From positions 7,825,229 to 7,889,228 of the forward strand of contig OY848921.1 of assembly GCA_963693285.1 (NCBI GenBank): a stretch of 64,000 bases of DNA, in the 5' to 3' direction. The notes under the pieces were generated by a model. That model saw nothing but the letters and a program-made list of their open reading frames with translations. It did not search any database and was not told where the DNA came from. The translations under genes and the position numbers were made by a program. Source of the stretch: Xestospongia muta (lineage: Eukaryota; Porifera; Demospongiae; Haplosclerida; Petrosiidae). The stretch's first letter is position 1, and each line of letters begins with the position of its first letter. Below, piece after piece: positions 19,438-33,300 of the stretch.

Positions 19438-21300
19438 CTAATTTTTTTGTTGGTCTTCCTTGTATTTCACTGCATACTTCCAGATCTCAGTGACATGTTG
19501 AAGTGAAAACTCTCCAGGAAACATGTCTTCAAAACTTGGTATCCTCTCCAAATCAAAGTAATCACATCCATCAATATAACTATCAATTAACCTGTACATT
19601 ATATGGACCTAATATCATATAAAATGGTGTTTGTAACTTACGGATCCTCTGCTTCAAACTCTTGTCTATTTTTAACTTGTGTCACAATAAATTCATAGAA
19701 TATCTCCAAGAATTGATCCATATCAAAAGGACCTAGTGCTGTCTTTAATGTTTCTGTTTCCTCTTTCATTAATTCCTGTTTGAACACTTCATATATATCA
19801 GGAAATGGATCCTGTGATCAAAGTAAGTATTAAAATTATTTAATATCTAAATTAATAATTATTTTAATATAGTTGACATACTTCTTTCCTCTTTGTAATT
19901 TGTCGTGCTTGTTCAACATTTAGAATTCTCCACAACGAAATAATGTGAGTTAATTCACAGCGATCTTCAATCTATTGATAAGCAATGATCGGTTCTGACA
20001 TTTATTTTCTAATTCTTACTGTTCTTGGAAGTTTGCCATCCATTTTAAGGGAGGCCATGTATCGTCTCATCATGGTTTGAGGCTTCCAGTTACTGTATTG
20101 TACAAATCCCAGAGCAACATTTACTATATCAATACAGTCTTGAAGACATTGCTTTCCAACCATCTCGTGAAGAATATCATCTTTCTCTCTTTGTGGAAGT
20201 GGTAACTAATTAATAAGTGTATAGAGATAGTTGTACACAATAATATTATACCTGTGGTATAGTTTTACGGATCTTTGTAAAAGTAAGTGCTTCTAACACA
20301 TCACTGCGATAAGACATTATAGGAATGTCACAGAAAATGAGAGGTTTTCCTCGAACAAAACGATCCAGAATATGTTTTTCTAAAGCAACAAAGTCATAAG
20401 ATACATCTGCTCCATGTCCAGATTTGAGAGAATATTTGCAATGAGAGAAAATGACATGAGAGAGTTGATGTTCAAATGAGATCATCTGACATAGTTGAAT
20501 TTTGCTGAGAGGTACTTCATGTTTTCCAAAACTATACAAGAATGTAGAGTGATCATTAAAAAATTGTTCCTTACATTGATTTCAGTTTCAACTTCTCCCA
20601 TGACAAGTCAATGAAGTCATTTTGCAGTCTTGCTAAGTAACTAGCCAGCGCTATACTGCATACTCCTTCTCCTTGTTTCATTGGAATGAAAAAACCAAGA
20701 GGTTGTTTTATTGTCATCTGAATTGCCAGATATTGTGGTGGGACTATAACACTCACTACATTAGAAATATTAGTAACAGTAATGTTATATAATAGAGATG
20801 GAACTTCACTAACTTAAAGTTGGTATTTCTCTTTTCACTTTGTTCCATGCATTGCAAAATGACTCAGCCCATTTTGTGAGCCTTTCCTTTTGATGTCCTA
20901 GGCAGGTCATTAAATAATTTTATAAAGAAACATTTAAATTATGTCATATACCTTTAGCAACATTATCCTTAATGAAATCTTCTAAACTAATTTTAGCATC
21001 ATTTTGATCAATACGATGGTGACATATCTCATAAAGTGATGTTTGTAACTGTACAATATCAGGTAGATACTGCAATGCTGACAACAAGGTGACCTATAAA
21101 TTAAAGTGGAATTATTTAAGGCTCTTAAATAGAAGACAACCTTTGCTAAAAACTCTTGAAGAATCCTCAATCCTCTATCAGTCGTATCAAGTTGTAGACT
21201 CTGAGCTACATGATCAATAGTAATTTGTGGTCGATAAATCCACAAGTGAGGTATTATATTCGTTGATGTTATTGGTAATGTCTCATAAATCATCTGCATC
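19438..21300 (-). CDS. Copy B C-terminal domain exons and stop
   Basis: Conserved RNF213 C-terminal landmarks are ISFEHQLSHVIFSHCKYSLK (about 20415-20490), EKHILDRFVRGKPLIFCDIP (about 20320-20385), GEGVCSIALASYLARLQNDF (about 20610-20675) and the last helix EIWKYAVKYKEDQQKN before TAG. The vertebrate protein also ends in a short helix with WK followed by a charged tail. This shell packs against the E3 module in the known RNF213 structure. Confidence 0.85.
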
Positions 21301-24300
21301 GTAGTTCGTTCATCTGAAATGATGACATAATGAAATTAAGATATTTATAGTTACCATTACCTTTCTCTAAGTTATCACTAATACACTGCCTTCCTGTTTG
21401 GATATGGTGATTGATGTCCTACAAGAAAATAAATTATATTAACATTACGACTACATTACCTTTATCATTGGTTTAATGAAGTTGTTATCAAAGGTCTGTT
21501 CCCAAGTCAAGCGTGTTTGACGTGATGGTAAGGATGCATCTATACCTATATTATTGAGAAGTATAAATTGTGATGTATGGTTCATAATGTTTAAGTTTGT
21601 TTTGTACCAATATTGTCATGTTTTGCTGATAATATGTAATGAATGAGTGTATGAAGGAACAGAACACAATCATCAAAACTTTGCTGTGTTGCTCTGGTCA
21701 ATGTTTGGAAGTCTTTTTCAAGATGGTGCCAAAAAAAGTTCAGTATTTGTTTAGGAGGAACTGGTTGATTTTGAACAACAGCTTTACTGAGTTCCTCACA
21801 TGCTACCTGTAACAATGATGTATCAAGTTTTTAATAAAACAAGTTGAGAGGTACGTATTAACTCAAACCTTATCATTAGAACTAGCTACCCCCACACATA
21901 CAGCATGAAGTAACAACCTCATAATACAATTAGAGAGAGGAGAAAGTTCTCTCTGAGGAACAAGATCTGTGGTCCTCAGATCAGGTGGGTCAAGAGAATG
22001 GCCATGTTTTGTAAGAGATCCACTCTGAAGGGGCCTTTAATAATTATAATAATTATATTTTAGAAAGTGACTTCACTTACTTATCAGAAACTTTAATGTT
22101 ATCAGCCCTTGGTACATGTATGTCTATTCCACCTATGGGAGCACCACAAAAGCACTTTTTGACTTCTCCTACTACTGGATGACCACACTAGAAAGGACTT
22201 TAATAAAGATATGCAATCCACGTTAAATCCTCACATTTTGAACAAAGTAGTCATGTCCATTAGGGCATTCTAAGATGATAAATAGATTACTGAATCCATT
22301 GTAACAATTTACAATACTACTTACTCCACCAAGTATCTCTGGTGCCTTTAGTAGCATCCACTACTACATCCAATATTTCATCAGACATTGTTGGCCAATA
22401 CATCTCCTGAATACAATATCATTTTAATTTGGACGTAGTTATGCAACTCACTTTTGATTTAGCAGTTTGTGTCAATATAGTTACAAATGGAGTCAGTAGT
22501 TGATCATGAGATAGTGCTCCCACTACCAAAGTAAAGTGTACTACTATCTCTGCTAATGCTCTCTCAGTCTCAGGTTTCCAAGGACTAAAATCAACTACAG
22601 TTAGTTTATCAGTTCTTTGTTTGACATTGAGTGCTTGTACAATCAAAGGCAGCTTTGAATAATTATACAAATGATTTGAGTTTACATTTATCATAACTTA
22701 CATCTTCTTCCAAGTCCACACAAAGCTTTTCATGAAAATGATGTATATCCTAATTATATAAATAAACTGAATAACAACAACAACAACATTTAAAATGTTA
22801 ACACAAACATTTTGGCCAATAACATTCGCTAACTCTTTGTTGGATGCTACCTCTCTGAACAATACCAACATAGCAATGACTTGGTTCAATTTAGAAACTC
22901 CCTGTGGTAAAGACAAGGCAATTTAAACATGCTGCCATTATCCAATCATTAATTGACTTTAACCTTTAATTCATTTTGAAGTTGATCCTTTTCATATCCA
23001 GACTTAGAGTAAACCCACTTGGCACGTAAAGAAGTGTACTCTGGTCCAATAATAGCAAAATAATCTGTTTCCTATGCAAGCAAAAAATATTACAGGTAAT
23101 ATACAATGGCTGTTCTTTACCTTTGATTTTGGTCCAAACCACTCAAATTCAGCTAAATCACCAAGTTGGTATAAATATGGAAATCCATATTGTCTAACAA
23201 TTTGTTTTATTAGGAATTCTTGAGGTTCTTTTAGGACACCTTTCTCTGTCAAATTTTGAGCAGTGCTTCTCAATTTTTCAAGGTTTTCTTTTGTAGCTCT
23301 TGGCAAATTTTTCCTTTGATCTGGATTACAGTAGTACTCAAAGAACATCTTTGCAGCAAAACACATTCCAAATCGTATTTGTGCAATACATTGCATGAAC
23401 TCAACTGACATGGTTTTCTGATGTTCATCAAAGTCATTATCAGTTGACATATTTAGTGCTTTGATTAGACACTCATTTCCAAATATAAGTTGCTCATCCA
23501 GAGTAGTCTTCATAACATTTTGTTTATGTAGTCCATCCTTTTAAAGTAATAAGTCAAATATTGTACAAAAGAAAGTCTTAACTCACCTCTAGTGATTTAA
23601 TAGACAGAAGTGTCAATTCTTGATCATCAGTGACATATTCCTGGCCAAATGTCTTTCTAATGAATGCCTGATAATCTTGCAACTTCTTCTTGACTTGTTC
23701 AGGACTATGACACAGTAGTCAAATATTATAATATTGGAAAGACCTACTTGTATTCTAGTAGAAGTTGTAGTAGTACTGAACGAGCTATCGGACAACTGTG
23801 GGCATACTCCTCTTCAAAAGGAAACAAATCTTTATAATCTTCATGTTCCGTGTCTGTCACTATCTCAAGAAGTTTCTTGAAAAAAGCATCTGTGGGTTTC
23901 TCTGGAGCAATTTGTGAAAGGCAACATTGTGACACTAGTTCCATAAAGAAGTCCAAACAATGTTGTTGAACTTGTTTTAATAGTTCATACTCTTTCCTAT
24001 CACAATAAATGTAGAATTTATAACAAAATTTTTAATAGTGACTATTAAACCTTTTTTTCTCAGGAATTGGGAATTTTTTTTGTCGGGGTATAGGAGTATC
24101 ACAGCTAGGACAACGAGGTCCACGTCGTTCAAGTGAATCATGGAAACAAGTTTCACAAAATATGTGATTCTTATCACATGGTACATATACAATATCTTTC
24201 ATGTTGAGGTTGGATTTACATAATTCACAGTTTGCATGATGTTGCCTGTAAAATTACAAACAGATAATGAGCAAGTGGCTCAAATATTTGCAATAAGAAT

Positions 24301-27300
24301 TAACGAGGTAAAGTAAGTATGACCTAGAATATCTATTAACTGAAATATGCTAGCTCATCAATGAAAAGCTCTAAGTTCATCTTTAAATGAATCATGTTGG
24401 ATTTATATATGCATTGTAGTAACAATGCTTACTTTGATACACTTAACAATATATGTACTTACACTGGAAGTATTTTTAAAATAGCTTGAATTAGTTTGAT
24501 ACTTTGAACAAGTACTTTTGGATCAGAGAACTGGATCTTCTTAAGAAGCTAAAAATCCATGTAAAGTAAAAATTGTATTATTAACAACTAATACAACAAC
24601 TTACATTATTATATCTTTTCAAAAACACAAATTTGTTTGTACTAATTTGTAAATCAGGTGGTAACTGAGAGATGACATGTTCAGCTAACAATGCCACTGC
24701 TCCTACTTTCTGCCAGTTTGATCTAAATTATAAATTAGAATATAAAGAGTAATATTATATAGCTAGCATACCTTGATTTTACAAGCATTTCTTTACTAGT
24801 GTCATCATGACCCTTTAGATATAATAAAGACTCCACAGCACCTTTATTAGAATGATAGTCTAAAATCCATTTCTTCATATTTTCATCATTCCAATCTATT
24901 TTGTCAGGCAATAGATGATCAATAACACACTCAACAGCTTCAAAATGGAAAATCTATTAATCGTTATAAGATTAGATAATATTCACTTGCAATTTACTAA
25001 CCAGTTCTCCAGATGAAAGGTGTTCTTTTTCTTTCAAGATGTTAGGAAGCTCAGAAAATGTTTCAGATAATTCTGCAAGCCAAAACACTTCCTTTTCCAT
25101 TAAACCATAAGCAAAATGGATACCAACGATGGCATTGATCAAAGGAAAAGGTTGTTGTGACAAAATGGCTGGTTCAAAAGTGCTAACAAGTGCATTTGTT
25201 ACTTTATGAAGATTCTATAGATAGAACAAAGTATACAAATATACTTATAATAAATTCTCTCTAACCTCGTACACACTGTCCATGCATGTCTCATCAAAAG
25301 GTAGTACTAGGTTCCTGATATAATCATGAAGATAGTATTGATAGAGTTCTTGTGAATCCTCAGGAGGAACTGCTTCAATCTGTTCATTGTATGTTTGTTG
25401 GGTTACTGTAGCTACAAGCTCTATAAATGTCTTTATCCTATCATCTGTGTACATTATAAATAAAAACTGAGAATGAATTTGATTTAAGGTTACCTTCATT
25501 GAGGGTACTCTTTTGAATTGTTTTGCCAATGACAGCTTCAACTTGATCAATCAGTTCCCAAGAAAATGGGAACTTACAACAATAGCTCCTTCTTTTGATA
25601 TTGGTAGCAGGAGCACTAGAAGTAGCAATAGCATTGTAATCAAATTGTAAGAATGTTGTGTTGTTGAACAAAGAGAGCCATAACTTCTTCAGACAGTGAT
25701 TATCTTCTCTTAATACATCCAAGTTGCTGTTTTGGTCAATTTGAGAAACAATATATGACAAAATACGCTGAATTTGGACATCCATTAATTTCTTAATTGA
25801 ATTTACTAAAGTAAAGTTAGCTTGTAGCTGATGTCTGTTCAATGCTGTATCTACTGCCCATTTCTCAGGATTAATAATAGATTCATCTCTTTCTTTCAAA
25901 AGAGATACCATTCTTATTAGCAAACAACCAATAAAAGTGCTGCAATCTGCAAATTATTCTATTAATGAGACAATATAAATGTATTTACTCACCAAAATTA
26001 ACTAGAGCCTCATCTGATATCAATACTAGAAGAATTTCAATGACTTTCTCCATTTTCTTGTATGATTGTGCTGTCACAATTTTTGATACAGCAAGTTGAA
26101 TGTTGTCTCTAATCCTAATGTTGATTTTAAAATCTGAAGGAATTTCCTGGTCTTTCTCAACAAGCATGTTGAAAAACTTGTGTAGAGGTTCAGAGAGAGC
26201 ATATTTCACTACTTGGTTTCCTCCTGATGGGCATGTTAGCTCATCAATATGAATTGATGTCCATGGTCCTCCTTGAAATGAAGTGAATGCTGTACCACCT
26301 GCCACTCGAGGTAATTGGACAATAAAAAGCACGTGAGTGACACCACACTCAGGTTTCTTTGGTCTTCTCATCTCATCTATTAGACGATGTCGAGCACAAG
26401 CTATGAGGTCAGTGTTTCTTTCACCATAATCACATTGTACAATCATAAGTTTGTTTTCTGCCATTTCTGACTCAAACATTTCCCTATAAACCATGAAAGA
26501 GTTAATAAATAAGATTAATATTAAAGCACCATACTTGACTTCACTGCAGAAATCCATTTCAGTCTCAAAATCAGGAAGTTGAAATATCTTCACACTCTCC
26601 TCGTAAAGATGAAGATGCAACACCAGCTCTGGTATGTAGTTGTGTGTTAACAAAGGCCCAAAAGTAGTGATCTGTTGTTAAATAACATTATGATATCATA
26701 TTATTAATATTAAATAATACCTGAACTGTAGCTCCTCCATCAAAAACATTAGATAATTTATTTTGGAGGTAATCAATTAGTGAAAAGTGGTTTTGTTGAT
26801 CAAAGTAGATACTAAAGGCTGCATCTTTAGTTTCTTCATCACATATAGCACCACTAGATCTCAAACGAGCTAGAGCATCAACAGATGCAGTTTGTAAAAT
26901 AATTTTAATACTTTCCTTCAGCACCTAAAACAAATGTTTAGTGATACACAATGTATGTGTGTTAACATTGACAAACCTCATCATCTTCAGGAGAATCCAA
27001 CATTTGATAAACATGAAGAATAATAGAAGCAGCAGTGTGATCTTGATAGCCCACAAATGCATCAGACACAAAACATCTATACCATTAAATAGCTCAATCA
27101 GTTACAATAAATGATATCTCTACCTTTTAAAATTGTGTTCAATGTTAGCAAATCTCTCTATCCACTTTTGAAGATTTCTTACCAGAGACTTCTGCTTTTG
27201 TGTCAAAATAGTTTCTGACACAACAAAGTGTTTCTCTAATCGATTGATAAGTGCAGTAGGAAATTGTGTAAAGACACGACTTCTCTCAGCTATGATGATA

Positions 27301-30300
27301 AGACGAAAATTTGGATCAACTCGACACTTAATTCTGTATGATCGTAAGCCCAGATCAACATATCGACCAGTTGGTAGCTCAGTGTAACATTGGTTGAGGA
27401 CATCATAAAGACTCTCATAGATCTGCTCATAGTTCAGTAATACTACAGGAATACCTTTCTCCATACACACTTTAATCTTGTTGATGTTGACACATACTTG
27501 AGAATACTCTGTGTCTTTAGGGAAACTACTGCCATAGAATACATAAGGTGTTTCTTTTCTTAAAAGTTCTTTTTCAAGAATTTGTAATGCTGATTGGTTC
27601 TCTGTTATGAATAGAAGATAACGATTTTCTTGTTTCGGTGCATTTTCTTTATGTTGAATCTTCAAAGGCTCCAAACTATCTTTGATAAGGTCCAATGGTT
27701 CATTTTCTTTCTCATCCAGTGACACTAGTGATGCAGGATTTGGAATTTCCTGTAGAGGAGCAACAGTAGGATGTCCACTAAAATTACGTAAAATGGCACT
27801 TCGATAATCTTCAGGTGAAGGAGGGGCTACTTTTTCAATACATTTCCAACCAAGCATTTTGATCATGGTGTAAAAATCTCTTAGACCAAAGAATTCACGA
27901 ACTTCATCTTTTTGCTCATCTTTGTACTCTTCTTGTTTAGTACAAATATTACGATACATTGTAGCTAGTGCATCAAATGATTTTGTTAGTTCATCTCTGA
28001 TTGGAGCTTTGTCAACTATATTAGCAATACCATGTGCACTTTTCAATAACTCTTCTTGGGCTGGTGGACATCGTGTCACCATAATACCTCGATTCATCTT
28101 AGCAGGATCTAGAGCCCAGTTGGAAATTCCAATAAAAGCAACTCTTTCCTCAGGAGCAATTTCCATTTCATCTGGGTTAGTTCCTGCAGTACCATCTTCA
28201 AGATAAGGATGTAAAACTTTTAATGGTAGGCCTGGAGCATCTTCTGCTAGACCAATCTCTTCCAAAACTACTACAGAAGCAAATGTTTTTGTGTCTTGAC
28301 TTTTTTGAAACTCCATGGCTTCTTTGAATAGCTCAATTAATGTTGTAGTAGTAGAGAACTGATTACATTGATAAGGATACAGCTGAATTTGTTTTAGATT
28401 TGTTAACAATTCATTTTTTGAATACTGGCCTTGCATCGACTCTGCAACAATGGATTTAGCTAGTGATTTTGAGCTACCAGGTTTTCCTACAATAAACAGT
28501 GGTAGTCTGTTCTCAATACATACCACCATCATGAAAACATTCTCACGTAGAGCAGCATTATGTGCAATGTTATCTCTAACATTCATTGCATTTAGAAAGA
28601 CTGTCTGAATGCTACAAGATAAAGATACATGTGTCAAAAATCAAAATTATGAAAGGTGGCATCAAAAGTTGCTTTCTAAAATTATAAGCTTTAAGTAATT
28701 AATCTTTCTCAAGTGAAATATATATGTTTGAATGTATGAGATTTAAATGCAGTAAGTATTCATAAGAAATGACCAGGCCATGCAATGCATTCAGAAATCA
28801 CCACAGCTGTGGTGATCTCTGAATACAATGGATGTATGTTTGCAGATATATAAACATTTTTTGACACATTTTTTCTAATTAATTTATGACTCTTCTATGA
28901 ATCTTATTACCAGCAACTACTTCATGTACAGATAAAAGTAAAACATAATATTCATGTACCTTTCCACTTCCTTCTCAAAAACTATAGCTTTTTCATTCAC
29001 TGTATCTCCTGGAATACAATACGAAGCTTGAAAATGTGGGACAATCTTTTGAACAAATGGCTTCCTATCTGTTAATCTAGCATAATAGCTTATACTGACT
29101 GCATAAATTAAAGCTCGTGTGATATCATTGAGATCCTATAAAACAGTAAATTTCAAAAAAATAATGTCAACAGTGTTTGACATACATAGATGTTTTCTTC
29201 TTTTTCATCTCTCTTTCTGATTTCTTCAAGTAATTTTTCCTTTAAAACTTTTATTTTTGTGAGCTTTTCCAAAAACCACTTGAATAGAATCATAGCTCGA
29301 ACAATATCTCGTAAGCTCACATACTTGCATTCATTCTGATAGTTAAATTCAGTATTTCTGGCATTATTTCAAAATTACATGTTTACCTTTTGATCTCTCA
29401 TGCATTTCTGACATTCACAGAGAACTGTCATCACTGTCTTCTGTATAAGGTCTGTATTAGAGGTGATCAGCTGACATTCTGATAACTATTAAGAAAATCT
29501 TTTATTAAGAAGAACAAAGGAACAAAGCAAATTACTTGATTACGGACAATTTTTTCAATGTACTCCTCTTCTGTTTTTCCAACAACAGATCCAAAGTCAT
29601 ATACAAATTGATACATACTTGGAGGAAGAGGAAGTACTCGATATACTAACTTCCTGAGTGGAACCAATCCTGAATGACAAAATAGTGACTAATAATTTCA
29701 TTATTCTAAGGAGTCTCCTGACCTAGTTTTGGAATTCTTTCTTCTTCTCTTAAGTAAAACCCAAGCCCTGCACTTTGTAAGCTTTTGATGGTTTCTTCAT
29801 CATGACTATAGAAAGATCATAAATATTCCAATTTATTTTGTTGATAGAGAAATATAATTACATAAATCAACTAAATACCAATCTATATTTACAATTACAT
29901 GCAGTACATACATCTGATGATATAGGATGGATATATAGGTCAAATTGAATTATTAATTGCTTTGATGTATGTCAGCAGTTACAGACTACAATTATTGTGG
30001 TTTAATTATAAATTTTATGTCACTCTAATTAAAATTGAAGTACAAAAGAGAGATTAAACTTCAATCCAACCTTGTTACAATTGTGTAAGTATATTAGGTA
30101 AAGACCAATTAATTAATTGCTTATGCTTGTGATGTATGTCAGTAGCAACAGACTACTGGTATAAGTTTAATTTTTTGTCATTTAAAATACTTGAAGATAA
30201 GGATAACTTGTACAACAACAATCAAGTGCTGGATTTGGAGTCATGCAACTGTAATACACTTACATTCTGTATGGATTACAGGCAGCAGCAAACTTCAATT

Positions 30301-33300
30301 CATCAGGAATAGGTTTTCCATACAGAGTTCTGTCACATATTACTTCTTTAATTAGTCCCAATGCCTCAGTAGTGTTGACTTCATCAAAGAAAAGAACTGT
30401 GTACACAGAATCACCACGAGCTTTCTTATTTTCCTTGGCATATTCAATGGCTGCTTGAACTTCAGCAAAGACTCTATCCTCATTGATACCACCATGAACC
30501 TATACATATATTTTAAGTCATTGCAACCATTTATAATTAATCTTCAAACCTTTAAACAGATCATTGTCTTAACTCCAAAAGCCTTAGCTTGTAGCTCACA
30601 GAAATAACGAAGTAGACGTGTTTTACCACAACCAGTTTCTCCCATCATAATAACTGGTATACCACATCTTAAAATAAATTACATAGTTAGTATTATAACA
30701 AATTTTCAAAAGTATCAATACCTGAATTTCATATGGATTGCTAACATCTTCATTAAATTGTCAATTGTAAACACATATGTATCATCTGGGTCAATTTTAG
30801 TCAAATCAATGCTTTCATCATCTTTTCTATATTTCTCTTCATTGATTCCTAAAACTCTTATAAGTTTTAGAATCATTTCTTCTCTAAAATGGACAATTAA
30901 ATAACAACAGTTAGACCATACATTCATTTGCTTACTTCTTCCAAGATTTGTAGTTTTCTTTAAATGATACAAAATTTTGTTCCAAATTTTCTTTCAATCT
31001 CTTATTGATGAAATTCTTTTCTAGTACTTTATCATTCTTGTAGTCAATTAAATTACCATCTTCATCCACCAATAAACCCATGAAGGTCATAGAACGTCGA
31101 TCTTGGTTGAAAAACAAATAAGGATGGGAACTAGTTAAAATGAAATTGAACTTGAATATATCACAAATTATGTTAACAATGACATACCAAGTATCCCAGT
31201 TTCTAGTTGTCGTCACACTGTACATATCTTGTAGATTAGATTCAGTGACATTACTAAGATCTTCACCAACTTGTGATATGTTAAGAGAAGGCTCAGTGAA
31301 CTCCTGGTTTTATATAAGTTAATACTATAATCAAAAATTTATAAAATACCTTAGCCATAAGAATAGCAAATTTGACAACAAATTCTTTAAAACCTTTTAA
31401 GTCATCAGCATTACAAAAAGGAGACCCTTCACAATCACAAAGTTGTGCATCAAGAAACTGGATGAAATTTCGAACTTCAGCCCATGATGGGTCACCGGTT
31501 TTGGTAGATGACATATTCCTATAAATTAATTATCATTGGTAGCTCTATGGTTGACTTTTAACTTACGCAAGTATACATTGAAGACATTCACTCTCTTTTC
31601 CTTCTGGTTTGTTTGGGTTATATATCAGTTTAAATCTATCAAGATCCTGCTTTGCAATTCGCCTTCTTAGGTATTGGAAAACTCTCTGAACACTTTCTTC
31701 TTTAAAAACTAGTTCATCCATCATTACAATGCCTTCTATAATGAAAATTTAAATGTCTTCACATATCATACAAAGGCCTACTTTTTTCCTCAGATTGATA
31801 AACAGCCAGTGCTTCTTTTGGAGAGGCACAGGTAGTTTGAGGGAAAAGTGATAGAAAAGTATAAACACTTGGAAGCTGTTTTTGTTCCTTGATAAAAATG
31901 ACATAAATTGCAATAACATACATGTATACCATACTTACTGATTTTTGGTCATCATTTTCATAATTGTACAGTTTAGGTAGAGTACACTCCACAACACATA
32001 TCTGTTTTAGAACTAATTTCCAAATATTCCCATAATTGTCTGACAGACCACCTAATACTAATAGTTTGAACAATAACCAGTCTACTTGTTCTACCATCTA
32101 TAACAAGTAATATATTATTAGTGGATTAAATGTACCAAACATTTACAGATTGTGCAATATTAAAATGTATTAGTTGAGGATGTGGATCAGTTGGGTCTTG
32201 CATACATTGTTCCATTTGTTTAAGAATGTGTCGTACAGATATGTCTGGTCCATGAATTGGAATATTAACATAACTTGGCTTTTCAGACTCATTTGTTCTT
32301 TCAATAATTTTAGCCATTCTCTTTACTCGTAGCGATTTACCCATACCAGAACGAGTTGATAGAATAACATGTACTGTTGATTCCAAAGATGCTATAATGT
32401 CTCTATATCAAGACCAAAGTTATATTATATCATTATAATATGTCAATAAACCTTTCTTGTCTAGATGAGGATTTTGGTTTAATTCCTAGGTAATGAGAGA
32501 CATGTGAGGCAATATAACGTGACACTTCTTCATCTGTTGGTAAAGGAGGTAATTTTCTAAGATATGAACTCAATCTTGAGGCAACATAATTTCTGGCTTG
32601 ATCTTTAGTACTGATCAAAATGACAACTCGAAAATCTAAAGAAAGTAAACAGGTTTAACAAGACAATTATCAAGTACACACCATTAGATCCTTGTGTAAT
32701 AACTTCCAAGTTATTAAGTACTTCTTCAGAGATATTATAAGGTAACTTGTCAGCATTAACAAGACAAAAAAGACGTCTTTTGCCTTCATCATTAACAGCA
32801 CGATGCCAAAGTAAAGTAATCTTTAATAATAATTATCATAATATTATACAATTATTACAATTATTATATAAGTTTTACTTCTTCAACTGCAGTTTCTTCT
32901 GTACAGATAACAACTTCTTCATAAGTAGGAAGAGGTTGGGTAGGATCAGCCATATAGAGGAATAAAATGGCTTTCCAAACTAATGCTAAAAATTGGGACA
33001 AAAATATTAATTGTGTTATTAGCTTGTGATTACCAGTATTAACAGCAATCAGATTTAGTTTCCCTGTTTTCACAACAAATCTATGAAGCTCTCTTGGCTT
33101 AATAATAGACTTAACTCCTTCTTCATGTGGACTATGATAAGATAGCTCACTTAATATTTCTCCAAGTTCCATTAAACTCAAATATTCTCCTTCAGGTACA
33201 TTTCTTTTAACAGAGAGGGGTACATGAGAATATTTTGTTGCACTCCTGTAGTACAAAATTGGTAAGGAACAACAAGTTGCATTGATATAATAATTACCAT

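Noticed and set aside
27922..28206. Plus-strand ORF repeated at 56504-56701
   Set aside because: Antisense shadow of the conserved AAA4 exon; its conservation follows from the minus-strand protein.
27124..28611. AAA+ domain as dynein heavy chain or midasin
   Set aside because: The motif order, the adjacent RING and RZ finger and the specific GISNWALDPAKMNRG and PLPLKVLHP-type strings fit RNF213, not dynein or midasin.
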